A stretch of 64,000 nt of DNA, from the NCBI GenBank assembly GCA_017936925.1, contig JAGBEP010000019.1, forward strand, positions 1-64,000, written 5' to 3'. Under the pieces are notes generated by a model, which had not been told where the DNA came from, did no database searches, and saw only the letters and a list, made by a program, of their open reading frames with translations. Positions 16,776-25,094 of this stretch are shown here, piece by piece. Position numbers and translations under genes: made by a program. Source of the stretch: Clostridia bacterium. GTDB lineage: Bacteria; Bacillota; Clostridia; TANB77; CAG-508. Each line of letters begins with the position of its first letter. The first letter of the stretch is position 1.

Positions 16776-18425
16776 CTAAAAAGTTATTGCTTCAAATATT
16801 TGTGCATTTTCATTTATTTCTTCAATTTCTTCAGATGCTGTCATTGTATTTACAAAAGCCATGAATCCGTCTGTTTTTCTTGATTTAGGCTCTATTTTGC
16901 CATAAACTTTGGTATTATTTTGCCAAGGCACTAATTTTGTATTTCCTGTAAACCATCTCATTAAAGGATTGTCTCCCCATATTATTTTTTGATTTACAAA
17001 TGTGCTTTCTACAACTGGTTGAATTTTTGCAATATCGCTAGGTCTAACTAATTTTACTTTTTCTTTGTTCTTAGCATCGAAACCAATTTCAATTAGTGCT
17101 TTGCTTACTAACGCATATCTAAAGTTGTCTAAGACTACTTTTTTTATATTGTATTTTTTTCCTTTTTCAGTAATCCATTTACATAATAGTTCTGGATTTA
17201 TTTCTACGTTATCTACTTCTGTTAATAGTCCTTGTTCTTTCCAATCATTTATTGGTGCTTGTATTCTTGCTCTATCCTTACTGTTTTTGCAAAACCAAGA
17301 ATGCGTAATTCCATAATAGGTATTCGATTTTTTGAATAATAAAAAAACTGATGCAAAATCGGATAAGCTTGCATAATCTATTCCACATATACAACTTTTT
17401 CCTTCTAAATTTGGTACTTCTTTATTTGTTTTTTTAATTAAATCCCAACTAACTGCTTCTTCCTCTTCTTTTTGTTCAGGCATATTCATTCTTTTAGTCA
17501 TAAATTCTGATTTTTTACTTGGAAATAATTTTAATTCTTCATAATCAGTTTTTATTTCATTGTATAAATTTGGCATGTATTCTAAAGAAGGATTTGCTTT
17601 TATCCAACATTCTTCATTGTCTGCCTCTTCTTTGCTATCTATCCTACATAAAAATGGAAAATACCTAACTGTATTTTCCATTCCTTCTAATAATTGTTCA
17701 CAAACTTTTAAAAGTTCATCTAGTGGTCCTTCTCTTACATATCCATTTGTAGTAATTATAAAAACTCTTGAATGTTTTATTTTTCCTAATCCACTTGTGA
17801 AAACTTTTATTTGTTTATAATTTTCATAAGTGTGATATTCATTGAATAATATAGCTCCATCTTTTTTTCCATCTTTTGTTTTAGCATTTGAAGTATTATA
17901 TCTATAAAAAGCTTTCGTCTTTTTGTCTATAATAATCTCCTTGTTCCAATAAAAATACTTTTCCATTTTCTTTTTATTGGCTTCAAGCATTTCATAGACA
18001 ACTTTAAAAGTGTCATTAGCTTGATCCTCAGAAGCAGCAACTATATCTATACTATACTTACTAACGCCGTATAATCTTGACTGTAAGAAATTCATGAGCG
18101 GCGCCATCATTCCGTCTTTTCCATTTCCACGTCCCATTAGTATAACAAAAGTCTTAAATATTGGAATATCGTCTTTATACATAAATACAAAAGCATATAC
18201 AAATTTCTGATATGGAAATAATTTATAATACCACTTTTCACAATATTGAATACATTTATAATATGTATCACTATCAAAAAAAACATCGTCCCTTGAAAGC
18301 AAAGGTTTTACGATGTTTTTAATTAATAATTTTCTATCTTCATTTATTTTTTGAGGGTTTTCCTCACAGTATCTTATGTATTCATCTATTTCTTTACAAT
18401 AAATCATCTCCATCATCTCCATCAT
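16776..18425 (-). CDS. Terminase large subunit
   Basis: 549 aa. ATPase domain: Walker A-like VILMGRGNGKDGMMAPLM, and Walker B with catalytic Glu in GAILFNEYHTYEN. The C-terminal nuclease has acidic residues in CICGIDYASLSDFASV and VVLDNFRYALV. It belongs to the HK97-type terminase group with usual length. The start is uncertain because the 5' end contains repeated ATG codons (GATGATGGAGATG) overlapping the small-subunit gene; ATGs at 18425, 18416 and 18407 are all possible. Confidence 0.9.
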   Translation of the reverse strand: MMEMMEMIYCKEIDEYIRYCEENPQKINEDRKLLIKNIVKPLLSRDDVFFDSDTYYKCIQYCEKWYYKLFPYQKFVYAFVFMYKDDIPIFKTFVILMGRGNGKDGMMAPLMNFLQSRLYGVSKYSIDIVAASEDQANDTFKVVYEMLEANKKKMEKYFYWNKEIIIDKKTKAFYRYNTSNAKTKDGKKDGAILFNEYHTYENYKQIKVFTSGLGKIKHSRVFIITTNGYVREGPLDELLKVCEQLLEGMENTVRYFPFLCRIDSKEEADNEECWIKANPSLEYMPNLYNEIKTDYEELKLFPSKKSEFMTKRMNMPEQKEEEEAVSWDLIKKTNKEVPNLEGKSCICGIDYASLSDFASVFLLFKKSNTYYGITHSWFCKNSKDRARIQAPINDWKEQGLLTEVDNVEINPELLCKWITEKGKKYNIKKVVLDNFRYALVSKALIEIGFDAKNKEKVKLVRPSDIAKIQPVVESTFVNQKIIWGDNPLMRWFTGNTKLVPWQNNTKVYGKIEPKSRKTDGFMAFVNTMTASEEIEEINENAQIFEAITF

Positions 18426-18831
18426 CGTCAGGAGCTTTTAATTCTAATTCTTGCAAAATTTTCAACATTTCAGCATTAGTTTTTAGTAATCTTTCATAGC
18501 TTTCGTTTGGTTTATATGTTGCAAATCCATTTCCGCCTATTGCTCTATATCTTATACCTCTATCATCCAAGTCAAACTTTAATCTTTCCTTTAAATCTAT
18601 AAAATATAGATAGTCTTCTACCATATCCTCAAAGTGTTTTCCAAACTTTCCCTGAGATGTTAATTGCGACATTAAATCTTTTCTAATATTTTGCTGTAAT
18701 ATTTCTATTTTGCTTTCCATTTTTTCTTGTTTTTTTAGATATTCTAAATTTTCTTCCGTTTTTTCTAAACTTTCTTCAAACTCTGTTTCTTTTGATTTCT
18801 TCGTATTTTTCGTACTTTTTTTAGTTGCCAT
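18394..18831 (-). CDS. Terminase small subunit (P27-like)
   Basis: About 145 aa from MATKKSTKNTKKSKETEFEE, preceded by GGGGGTG. Basic N-terminal tail, then helical part with MSQLTSQGKFGKHFEDMVED and IGGNGFATYKPNESYERLLK, typical of P27-type small terminases. It would recognise the packaging site and recruit TerL. Its aspartate-rich C-terminal end (DDDGDDGDD) overlaps the TerL start. Confidence 0.75.
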   Translation of the reverse strand: MATKKSTKNTKKSKETEFEESLEKTEENLEYLKKQEKMESKIEILQQNIRKDLMSQLTSQGKFGKHFEDMVEDYLYFIDLKERLKFDLDDRGIRYRAIGGNGFATYKPNESYERLLKTNAEMLKILQELELKAPDDDGDDGDDLL

Positions 18832-18852
18832 TTTACACCCCCTTATATACAC

Positions 18853-18932
18853 GCGAGGTCATTTCTGTTTTGTCTAGAACACCCCCCGTTCGGCAGTCTG
18901 TGATTTTTAGCTAAAACTTTTTAATGGGGGGA
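18853..18932 (-). other. GC-rich non-coding segment, candidate cos/packaging site
   Basis: This 80-bp gap between the small terminase gene and its upstream neighbour is much richer in G/C than the surroundings. It contains C6 and G6 runs that could pair, around a core of CCGTTCGGCAGTCTG. Cohesive-end sites commonly lie next to the small terminase gene in phages that also encode an HNH nuclease beside the terminase, as here. Location and composition support a cos site; no cut position can be shown. Confidence 0.4.
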
Positions 18933-19367
18933 TTATGATAACTCATATCTTTCAATTAATTCAACTACTACATCAACTGTCTTCTTGTTAAATTTAATAG
19001 TGTTTCTACTGCATCTTAGCTCTATAAGCTCATATATTTTAGTTTCTTTTAATTTGCTTTTTAAATCTTCTATTGTATATTGCTTTCCGCAACAAGGTCT
19101 TAGAGCTGCACATATTATTCCATCATAATAGTTTCTTAATAGTATTTTAAATTTCTTTGCAACTTCTATTTCCTCATATGTCTTATTAACTTTATCTGTA
19201 ATCTCAACTAATTCGTTAACATCATATATCTTTTCATTTATTTTAAAATCTATTTTATCTAATCCTTCGGCTTTATTATTTCTTTCGTTAACATCTTTCT
19301 CTGTTTTAATTTCGTTTGCTTTTTTGTTTGCTTCATTAATTTCTTTTTCTATTTCTTTTTTGGGCAT
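18933..19367 (-). CDS. Hypothetical phage protein between HNH and terminase
   Basis: About 144 aa. The ATG overlapping the HNH gene stop (TAATG) is preferred over one two codons upstream. The N-terminal 60 residues are a charged helix (KEIEKEINEANKKANEIK). The C-terminal half contains CAALRPCCGKQYTIEDLKSK, with three cysteines. No family recognised. Its constant neighbourhood with HNH and TerS suggests a packaging-related or early accessory role. Confidence 0.55.
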   Translation of the reverse strand: MPKKEIEKEINEANKKANEIKTEKDVNERNNKAEGLDKIDFKINEKIYDVNELVEITDKVNKTYEEIEVAKKFKILLRNYYDGIICAALRPCCGKQYTIEDLKSKLKETKIYELIELRCSRNTIKFNKKTVDVVVELIERYELS

Positions 19368-19702
19368 TACCATCTCTCCTCATTAATAAATTTCTTTTTA
19401 TTTGTGTTATTGAATTGATTTTTATTGTCTAGTATATTATGATGATGTATGCATACAGTTTCTAAGTTATTTTCATCATATGTTAATTCAGGATATTTCT
19501 CAATTTCTTTTATGTGATGTATGTCTAATTTCTTTCTGTGTTCTTTGATTGTTAACTTTCCTTCTTTTTTGCATTCCTGACATTCGTAGTTATCTCTTTT
19601 TAATATCTTAGGACTTAAGTAATCTCTCCAGTATCTGTCATCATATATCTTCTTTTTATTGCCCGTTGCGATTAATTCTTTTATTTGTTCTATGCTATAC
19701 AT
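19367..19702 (-). CDS. HNH endonuclease
   Basis: 111 aa. Zinc-binding/HNH elements are visible: RDNYECQECKKEGKL (CxxC), LDIHHIKEIEKYPELT and ETVCIHHHNILDNK. HNH proteins beside terminase genes of cos-type HK97-like phages are needed together with TerL for cohesive-end cleavage, which is the probable role here. Start overlaps the previous gene (TAATG). Confidence 0.85.
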   Translation of the reverse strand: MYSIEQIKELIATGNKKKIYDDRYWRDYLSPKILKRDNYECQECKKEGKLTIKEHRKKLDIHHIKEIEKYPELTYDENNLETVCIHHHNILDNKNQFNNTNKKKFINEERW

Positions 19703-19902
19703 TATTCATCTTTTTTAATTATCATTGTTGGTTTAAATTTACTCATATCAACTAAATCTATTGCTTGTTGATAATCCATATATTGATACATAGTTTCAGC
19801 TAAAACTTTCATATCTATATTTTTAGCGTCCGCCCTAAAATCTGCTGTTGTTTTATATTTTTTTCCTAAATTATCACTTAATACTTCTAATAAATTTTTC
19901 AT
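19702..19902 (-). CDS. Small hypothetical phage protein
   Basis: 66 aa, beginning MKNLLEVLSDNLGKKYKTTA, with good ribosome binding site GGAGAAT. Mixed helical composition, no cysteine or membrane segment. It contains DFRADAKNIDMKVLAETMYQ. Not recognised. It sits in the compact block before the HNH gene. Confidence 0.5.
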   Translation of the reverse strand: MKNLLEVLSDNLGKKYKTTADFRADAKNIDMKVLAETMYQYMDYQQAIDLVDMSKFKPTMIIKKDE

Positions 19903-19907
19903 TCTTT

Positions 19908-20147
19908 CTATTCTCCTTCTAGCTTAAAAAAGCCTGCTCTAAAATATCCTTCTATTCCTTCAAATATCAAATAATCCATATCATAATCATGACAAGTACA
20001 TTTTATAACATCTTTAACAATTAACTTTTTTCCTTCTAATTTTTCTTTGTAGTTGTATATTTGTGGTATTATATAATTTTCTCCAACAAACACAACAATA
20101 TCGCCAACTTGTTTTCTTTTATTTTTTTGGTTTGATTTCTTCTGCAT
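19908..20147 (-). CDS. Small hypothetical phage protein
   Basis: 79 aa with a lysine/asparagine-rich start (MQKKSNQKNKRKQVGDIVVF) and a beta-rich body including CTCHDYDMDYLIFEGIEGYF. The strand-turn pattern is like an SH3-type barrel, but no family could be assigned. Overlaps the 54-aa upstream ORF by 29 bases. Confidence 0.5.
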   Translation of the reverse strand: MQKKSNQKNKRKQVGDIVVFVGENYIIPQIYNYKEKLEGKKLIVKDVIKCTCHDYDMDYLIFEGIEGYFRAGFFKLEGE

Positions 20148-20283
20148 ATGGTTTTCCTTCTTTGTCTCTCGCTTTTAATATTTCATCAGCTCTTTTGTTA
20201 TTAAATTCTTTTACTTGATTTTTAATATAAGTTTCATTTGTATTTTTGTCAGTTACATTTTTTTTAAACATTATTGTTTTCAT
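20119..20283 (-). CDS. 54-aa hypothetical phage protein
   Basis: Short ORF starting MKTIMFKKNVTDKNTNETYI and ending EGKPYAEEIKPKK. It has ribosome binding site GGAGAAT and its ATG overlaps the stop of the upstream gene (TAATG), indicating coupling. Basic and probably helical. Function unknown. Confidence 0.5.
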   Translation of the reverse strand: MKTIMFKKNVTDKNTNETYIKNQVKEFNNKRADEILKARDKEGKPYAEEIKPKK

Positions 20284-20495
20284 TAGCATTCTCCTTTCCT
20301 ATTTTTCATTTTTAAATATTTTTCTATTTCTCTATCTGGTTTATTTATTTTAGTTAAATCTTTTTCATAACTTTTGCATTTAACAAATAATTGATTATTT
20401 TTATCTATGATTACAATATTTCTATCACAATTATTTTTCAAACACTTGCTACATATTTCTTTTTCAAATTTACTAATAACTTCTTTTTCTTTCAT
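20283..20495 (-). CDS. Small cysteine-containing hypothetical protein
   Basis: 70 aa with KEICSKCLKNNCDRNIVII and later VKCKSYEK, giving a CxxC-x4-C and further Cys, consistent with a small zinc-binding protein. It is the first gene downstream of the tRNA and terminator, hence probably at the start of the late operon. No family recognised. Confidence 0.5.
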   Translation of the reverse strand: MKEKEVISKFEKEICSKCLKNNCDRNIVIIDKNNQLFVKCKSYEKDLTKINKPDREIEKYLKMKNRKGEC

Positions 20496-20513
20496 TTGCT
20501 TTCCTTATAAAAA

Positions 20514-20539
20514 ATAAGAACTTGCTAGGCAGTTCTTAT
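20514..20539 (-). terminator. Terminator downstream of the phage tRNA
   Basis: Nine-bp arms ATAAGAACT and AGTTCTTAT flank an 8-nt loop, followed on the minus strand by a T-run. It would end transcripts containing the tRNA. Confidence 0.7.
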
Positions 20540-20619
20540 ATCTATTAGTTGGTATTAATTTCGGAGATTTATTTAGAGAACGCAATCTGGAAGAGTATTA
20601 ATCCTAGCATCAATACTTT

Positions 20620-20695
20620 TGGTAGCGATGATCAGAGTCGAACTGATTAAATCCAGCTTATGAGACTGGTGAGATACCGGTTCTCTACAATCGCT
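20620..20695 (-). tRNA. Phage tRNA-Met-like (anticodon CAT)
   Basis: A 76-nt minus-strand cloverleaf with encoded CCA. Anticodon stem CCAGT/GCTGG with loop CTCATAA puts CAT at positions 34-36. T arm ATCAG-TTCGACT-CTGAT is perfect. Odd points: acceptor AGCGATT/CATCGCT has a mismatch at the innermost pair, position 8 is G instead of T, and the D stem is shifted by one. It may be a real but divergent phage tRNA or a decaying one; CAT could also be an Ile2 type if modified. Confidence 0.75.
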
Positions 20696-20701
20696 ATATA
20701 A

Positions 20702-20732
20702 AAAAATCTTAACTAAAAAAGTTAAGATTTTT
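20702..20732. terminator. Bidirectional hairpin upstream of the phage tRNA
   Basis: Arms AAAATCTTAACT and AGTTAAGATTTT with a short A-rich loop and A/T runs on both sides. It lies between the late-regulator gene and the tRNA, probably closing the early transcript. Confidence 0.7.
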
Positions 20733-20788
20733 GGCAAAAGTTTATATAAATGATAGAAAAGAAAAATAAAAAGTTTTTTTCTTTGCTC

Positions 20789-20818
20789 ATTATAATTATA
20801 ACACCATGCTTTTTACAA
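20789..20818 (-). promoter_or_regulatory. Candidate promoter for the tRNA/late region
   Basis: Minus-strand TTGTAA and TATAAT hexamers are separated by 18 bases. They lie just downstream of the ArpU-like regulator gene and upstream of the tRNA and late genes. This is the expected place for a late promoter, but terminators follow closely, so readthrough or antitermination would be needed. Confidence 0.35.
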
Positions 20819-20859
20819 AAACAATGAAAAAAATATGAAAATTTTTGATATTTTTTTAT

Positions 20860-21345
20860 TTATAGATTTAATAATGTATTAGTTCCTTTTTTTATAATGC
20901 CATAAATTGTTCTTTCAGAACAGGAATATCCATAGAGTTGATAGTATAAGTTTTTACCTATTTCCTCCGCCTGTCTCCCATCTACATAATAGGCTGTTAA
21001 TATCTTTCTTTCTTTGTACTTTAATGAATTTAGTCTTATTTCCGCTTCTTCTACTTTTTCTCTTAGTTCTTCAATCTCTTTTTCAGTTTCTTTTATTTTT
21101 TGTTTTAGTTCCTCAATTCTTTCTTCTCTTTTAATTATTGTTTGAGCTACTTTATCTCCTATCTGATTTTTACTATGTATATCGCTATTAAATCCGTAGC
21201 TCGTCCCCATATTCTTTTCTGCTTCTATTTTTTCTAGCTCTTTTAGTTCAGCTTTGTATCTTTTCAAATCATTTTTTCTTAGTTTTAAACTACCAATATT
21301 TTCTCTGTTGTTTTTTAATAACTGTATTAAATCTTCTTTCGTCAT
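20860..21345 (-). CDS. ArpU/sigma-70-like late transcription regulator
   Basis: About 161 aa from MTKEDLIQLLKNN, preceded by AGGAGG. A long coiled coil (about 20-115) is followed by a region 4-like helix-turn-helix: LKYKERKILTAYYVDGRQAE then CSERTIYGIIKKGTNTLL. This architecture matches ArpU/RinA-type phage regulators that activate late genes. It is the last early gene, directly before the tRNA/late region, which supports that role. Confidence 0.7.
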   Translation of the reverse strand: MTKEDLIQLLKNNRENIGSLKLRKNDLKRYKAELKELEKIEAEKNMGTSYGFNSDIHSKNQIGDKVAQTIIKREERIEELKQKIKETEKEIEELREKVEEAEIRLNSLKYKERKILTAYYVDGRQAEEIGKNLYYQLYGYSCSERTIYGIIKKGTNTLLNL

Positions 21346-21357
21346 CTTCAAAACCTC

Positions 21358-21683
21358 CTATACTATTCTACTTAAATCCCAGTATGTATAAGTTTTTCTT
21401 AATGTTTCTCCATTTTCTAAATTTTTTTCATATAATACAAAATTTTTATAAAACTTCTTTACTTTATACCCATTGATTTTCTTTCGTATAGCTCTTCTTT
21501 TAATTTCATCTATATTAAATCCTATGTAGATTTTCTTTCTTTTCTCTCTTTTGCTTCTGCTAATAATTCTTCTTTAGTTTGACTTATATATGGTTCTACT
21601 TCTAAATTTTCACTATATGGTTTTAACATATCATCTATTTTCTTTATGTCATCTGTTATGACAGCTACTGTGTAATGACTCAT
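21358..21683 (-). pseudogene. Small phage gene split by a -1 frameshift
   Basis: The first frame starts MSHYTVAVITDDIKKIDDML and stops after 53 codons (TAG at 21522-21524). The -1 frame then reads IYIGFNIDEIKRRAIRKKIN and ends TYTYWDLSRIV at 21358, with no start codon of its own. Adding one A to the A4 run near 21529 would join them into about 108 aa. The opening resembles a small protein common in Clostridium phages. Two overlapping genes with an unusual second start remain possible. Confidence 0.45.
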
Positions 21684-21705
21684 TTCTTTTCTCCTTTCAA
21701 TATTT

Positions 21706-21956
21706 TTATTCTAAACCTAGTTCTTCTAAATAATATACTTTATGATTTTCTAACCCTTCAAAATCATCAATTATATCTATATAATTCATTTCTTTATCAT
21801 ATTGCGTAAAATATAAAAAATCATCATCTTTTTTAATATTAAATTACTCTTTTTATAGTTTTCTATTTGCTCTTCATTAGTCATTATTACTTGTCTTTCA
21901 CTTTTTTCACTTTTATCACTTTTATATGTAACTCTATCTCCTACTTGTATATCCAT
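21706..21956 (-). pseudogene. 83-aa phage gene interrupted at an A6 run
   Basis: The frame starts MDIQVGDRVTYKSDKSEKSE and runs to a premature TGA at 21786. At TTA AAA AAG a -1 shift restores KDDDFLYFTQYDKEMNYIDI and an ending VYYLEELGLE at 21706. The site, A AAA AAG, is a known bacterial slippery heptamer, but a single A deletion explains it equally well. Probable intact product: small acidic protein with an SH3-like start (VGDRVTY). Family not recognised. Confidence 0.5.
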
Positions 21957-21958
21957 AG

Positions 21959-22366
21959 TTATTCTCCTTTCATTAAATCTAATATATCTTTATATACTTC
22001 TAACTTCGCTTTCATTTCTTGCCTTTCATAATAATATGTTGTATTACTTAGTTGTTTTATTGCTTCTTCTATCATTACTATCATTCTTTGTATATAAGCT
22101 ACTACTTCTTTTCTTTCCGCTTCTAGTTGCCTATTTTTTTCGTTTGCTTTTACTTTTTCTCTAACAACTTCTAAGTAGTCTTTATCTTTATATTCATTTA
22201 AAAAATTCAATATCTGTCTTGTTGCTATTCTTAATATATTTACTCTATTTCCAGTAATTATGATGTTATCCATTATTACCGCTTCTAATATTATTGCTGC
22301 TGATTCTATATCATTTCCTCTTAGTAAAATATCTCTAGCTTTCTCTATTTCTTCTTTACTTGGCAT
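21959..22366 (-). CDS. Helical hypothetical early phage protein
   Basis: 135 aa, almost entirely helical, with coiled-coil stretches (VKANEKNRQLEAERKEVVAY). Begins MPSKEEIEKARDILLRGNDI. Ribosome binding site AAGGAGG. Similar short helical proteins are frequent in early modules of Clostridia phages; no function can be given. Confidence 0.55.
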   Translation of the reverse strand: MPSKEEIEKARDILLRGNDIESAAIILEAVIMDNIIITGNRVNILRIATRQILNFLNEYKDKDYLEVVREKVKANEKNRQLEAERKEVVAYIQRMIVMIEEAIKQLSNTTYYYERQEMKAKLEVYKDILDLMKGE

Positions 22367-22368
22367 TA

Positions 22369-22755
22369 CTATTCCTCCTTGTAATAATGTTTATTTATCA
22401 TCATCGTTACTTCATTCCAATTAAACGCCTTATTACACTTTGGACATTTGGGTAACATATCTTTTGCTCGCATCATTCTTTCATATCTTCTCGCTTCTTT
22501 TAAATGCGGCTTATATGTTTCTAAAATTTTTTTATTTTCTATAGCTCTTTTTATATCTTCGTTTATTTCCTCCACGTGCATAGCTACTTTATATATTGCA
22601 TCGAATGCATCTACTATTGCTCCACATATTTCGCAGTATACCAATCTATTTTTGCAATCTACTTCATAGAGAGGTCTTTCACACTCACATATCTTTTTTC
22701 TTTTATGATTTATTCTTAAAACATCTATGCTTACTATTTTTTCTTTCTCTGGCAT
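22369..22755 (-). CDS. Early phage protein with two zinc-ribbon-like cysteine pairs
   Basis: About 128 aa; the ATG at 22753-22755 overlaps the upstream stop (TGATG). Cysteines occur as KICECERPLYEVDC, VYCEICGAIVD and, near the end, LPKCPKCNKAFNWNE, giving three CxxC-type pairs around a central helix. Probably zinc-binding and perhaps nucleic-acid-binding. Family not recognised. Confidence 0.6.
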   Translation of the reverse strand: MPEKEKIVSIDVLRINHKRKKICECERPLYEVDCKNRLVYCEICGAIVDAFDAIYKVAMHVEEINEDIKRAIENKKILETYKPHLKEARRYERMMRAKDMLPKCPKCNKAFNWNEVTMMINKHYYKEE

Positions 22756-23203
22756 CACTCTATCCTTTCTACGTTATATTGTTCACATATATTTTGTATT
22801 ACCTCTTCTATTTCATCTTCTGTCCCTAGTCCTCCCCAGTCTGCATTAAAATAACGTGCATATCTTAATTTTTTAGTATCGTTGCCATATCGAATAGTTT
22901 GTTTCCTTCAACTTTATATGTTGACCATGGCTCAAAATCTAGATCCTTTTTTATTGTTTTTAAATCAAATTTTAGTTCATGTAATTTTTGTTTTTGTATT
23001 CTCATCGTTTTGTCTTTTTCTTTTATTATCGCTTCATTCTCTCTATATGCTTTTATTAAATGGTGTATTGCATAATATACATTTTTATATACATATCTTT
23101 GTCCTCCTCCAAAACAAATTGGTTCTATATTTTTTCCTGTTTTTGGATTGTATTGCTTTAACCCGTCAATAAATTCTTCCAATATCTTTATATCTTCTTC
23201 CAT
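22755..23203 (-). pseudogene. Early phage gene with -1 shift at A AAA AAT TAA
   Basis: Frame 0 encodes 112 aa from MEEDIKILEEFIDGLKQYNP to FDMATILKN. It stops at TAA right after the heptamer A AAA AAT. The -1 frame continues LRYARYFNADWGGLGTEDEI to EQYNVERIE and ends in TGA overlapping the next gene's ATG, so the extension looks like the genuine C-terminus (total about 149 aa). Either programmed slippage or loss of one A from an A7 run. Function unknown. Confidence 0.5.
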
Positions 23204-23264
23204 TACATCACCTCTTCTATATCCAAATTATCTTTTCTTTTAAGTTTTCTATGTTATAGCAAAT

Positions 23265-23748
23265 CTAACAACATCCTTTATTAAAGCTTGTACTTTTTCC
23301 TATGAATTTGATTCTCTTTTTGAAAATTAAAATATTAAGTTTATCTATATATTTTTCATACATTTCTGCTCTTGTTGGTGTTTCTAATGTTGATAAAGGA
23401 AGCAATAAGCAAAAAGCTTTGATTTTTCCGAGTTTCTATTAATTCGAATGTGTGATTTATAATTTCATTTTGCTGCGCAAAAGGTGGATTGCTTATTAAT
23501 AAATCGCATCCTACAGGCGGTTCTGTTTTAAAAAAATCATTTCCGCAATCATCAAATATGTGTGTTGCTTTATATTTAAGTTTTAGCTCATCTGCTTTTA
23601 ATTTAAAATGACTATCATAGTTGTTAAAAGGAAACCATATCATTTTAAAGCTTTTAATATCTATTAAATCGTATATATCTTCTACTACCCACCTTGGCGT
23701 TGCTACATGATCTTTATTTGTATTTTTATCTATTTCATATGTATTCAT
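23265..23748 (-). pseudogene. DNA adenine N6-methyltransferase, frameshifted
   Basis: Starts MNTYEIDKNTNKDHVATPRW after GGAG. The methyltransferase motif IV is in DLLISNPPFAQQNEI. The frame then leaves the family pattern near 23430. The +1 frame carries GKIKAFCLLLPLSTLETPTR, YIDKLNILIFKKRIKFIG and SFNKGCC, which are normal for this phage methylase family. One extra base near ACTCGG therefore breaks the gene. If real, the methylase is probably inactive; if a sequence error, it is an ordinary phage orphan methylase. Confidence 0.6.
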
Positions 23749-23783
23749 TTGTTTTCTCCATTGCATCTTCCATATTTTTTCCT

Positions 23784-24533
23784 TTATCCTTCCAAATAAT
23801 TATTCTCTAAATATACATATCCGAAATCTATAAAAAATATAAAAATTATCCAAATACCCCAGAATACTCCGCAATATATATCACTTTCTTTTTCTTTTGA
23901 TTCAATTATTCTGTCTATAGTGTTATTTATAAAAAAATTACTTTGATTTATTGTATTATTGTTAATATATGTAAATAATGTTCCTTCAAATTCTGATGGA
24001 ATTATGTAATATTTGTATCTTAAATTACTATTTATTGGTTTAGTATCTTTATATTCTTCATTACTAAATGTTATAGCACCATATTCAAATTCTTCATCTA
24101 GGAACTTAAATTTTTTTGTATTAAATTCTTCTTGACCTGCATAATCCCATGTCCAATATTCCTCTGTTGTATAATATGTATATGTTTCATTTCCTATCTT
24201 TTCTTCATGTTCAACCTGTCTTTCATGTCGTGTATATTCTTCTTTTACTTTCTTAATATAAAAATACTTTCCTTCAATGTCATCTATACTTACACCGTCT
24301 ATTGCTTGTACTTTTCCTTCTGCAAATGTATACCCTACATTTGTTTTTATTGCATATTTGAACATTTCCTCATCATTTCTTATTTTTAGTGCCTTATAGT
24401 AATGTTCATTTTTCTCATCAATTCCATTTTTTATAGCTCCTGATATTAAAACTCCTATTCCTATCAACATAAAGGTTATTGCTATTACTACTAGTATTTC
24501 TCTACGTGTAATTTCAAAATCTTCAAAATCCAT
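23784..24533 (-). CDS. Two-transmembrane protein paired with LemA
   Basis: 249 aa. A membrane segment at about 13-33 (ILVVIAITFMLIGIGVLISG) and another near 218-240 flank an external domain of about 180 residues rich in Tyr, Glu and Lys. The C-terminus returns to the outside or membrane edge. It is nine bases downstream of a LemA-family gene and probably acts with it. Domain not recognised; the architecture is like LemA-associated TMEM43-type or E3-like membrane partners. Confidence 0.5.
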   Translation of the reverse strand: MDFEDFEITRREILVVIAITFMLIGIGVLISGAIKNGIDEKNEHYYKALKIRNDEEMFKYAIKTNVGYTFAEGKVQAIDGVSIDDIEGKYFYIKKVKEEYTRHERQVEHEEKIGNETYTYYTTEEYWTWDYAGQEEFNTKKFKFLDEEFEYGAITFSNEEYKDTKPINSNLRYKYYIIPSEFEGTLFTYINNNTINQSNFFINNTIDRIIESKEKESDIYCGVFWGIWIIFIFFIDFGYVYLENNYLEG

Positions 24534-24542
24534 ACACTACCT

Positions 24543-25094
24543 CTATTCTTCAAATAAATTTCTAGGTGCATCTTCTGAAGCTTCATAATTTAAATATGTA
24601 TCGTCTAATTTTTCATACCCCATAATATTTAAAATCATATTATTAGGAAATTTCTTTATATGTTTGTTATATTGCTTAACTTGAATATTATAATTGTTTC
24701 TGTGTTCTGCTATTAAATTTTCTGTAACTGCTAATTCTGTCATCAAAGATTTGTAATTTTCGTTGCTTTTTAATTCTGGATATTGTTCAGCCACCGCATT
24801 AATTAATATCTCCGCTTCTTCTACATCACCATTACTTGCTTTACTCCTAGCATCAACTATCTTTGTCATTGTTTCTTGTTCGTATTGATTATAACTTTCT
24901 ACTGTATCTACCAAATTGTAAATTAAATCTTCTCTTCTTTTTTCTTGTATATTTATACTTGATTTACTCTCTTTTATCTGTTCTTCTAAATTAATCGCCA
25001 TATTATTAGTTCCAATAAAAATGCAACTAATTAGCACTATTACTCCTATAATTATTGATGCTATAATTAAAATTATTTTTATATTATTTTTCAT
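24543..25094 (-). CDS. LemA family protein
   Basis: 183 aa from MKNNIKIILIIASIIIGVIV; the ATG overlaps the stop of the upstream gene (ATGA) and follows GGAGG. The longer reading begins at a GTG inside that site. An N-terminal membrane helix is followed by the LemA helical bundle: RREDLIYNLVDTVESYNQYE, ARSKASNGDVEEAE, AEQYPELKSNENYKSLMTEL and a KFPNNMILNIMGYEKLDDTY ending. LemA proteins are anchored with the bundle outside the membrane; their function is poorly known. Rarely seen inside a phage early operon. Confidence 0.85.
   Translation of the reverse strand: MKNNIKIILIIASIIIGVIVLISCIFIGTNNMAINLEEQIKESKSSINIQEKRREDLIYNLVDTVESYNQYEQETMTKIVDARSKASNGDVEEAEILINAVAEQYPELKSNENYKSLMTELAVTENLIAEHRNNYNIQVKQYNKHIKKFPNNMILNIMGYEKLDDTYLNYEASEDAPRNLFEE

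Noticed and set aside
20540-20620. Possible second tRNA next to the phage tRNA
   Set aside because: The ends can form a 7-bp acceptor-like stem (GTATTGA/TTAATAC), but no T arm with TTCGA and no proper anticodon arm could be found.
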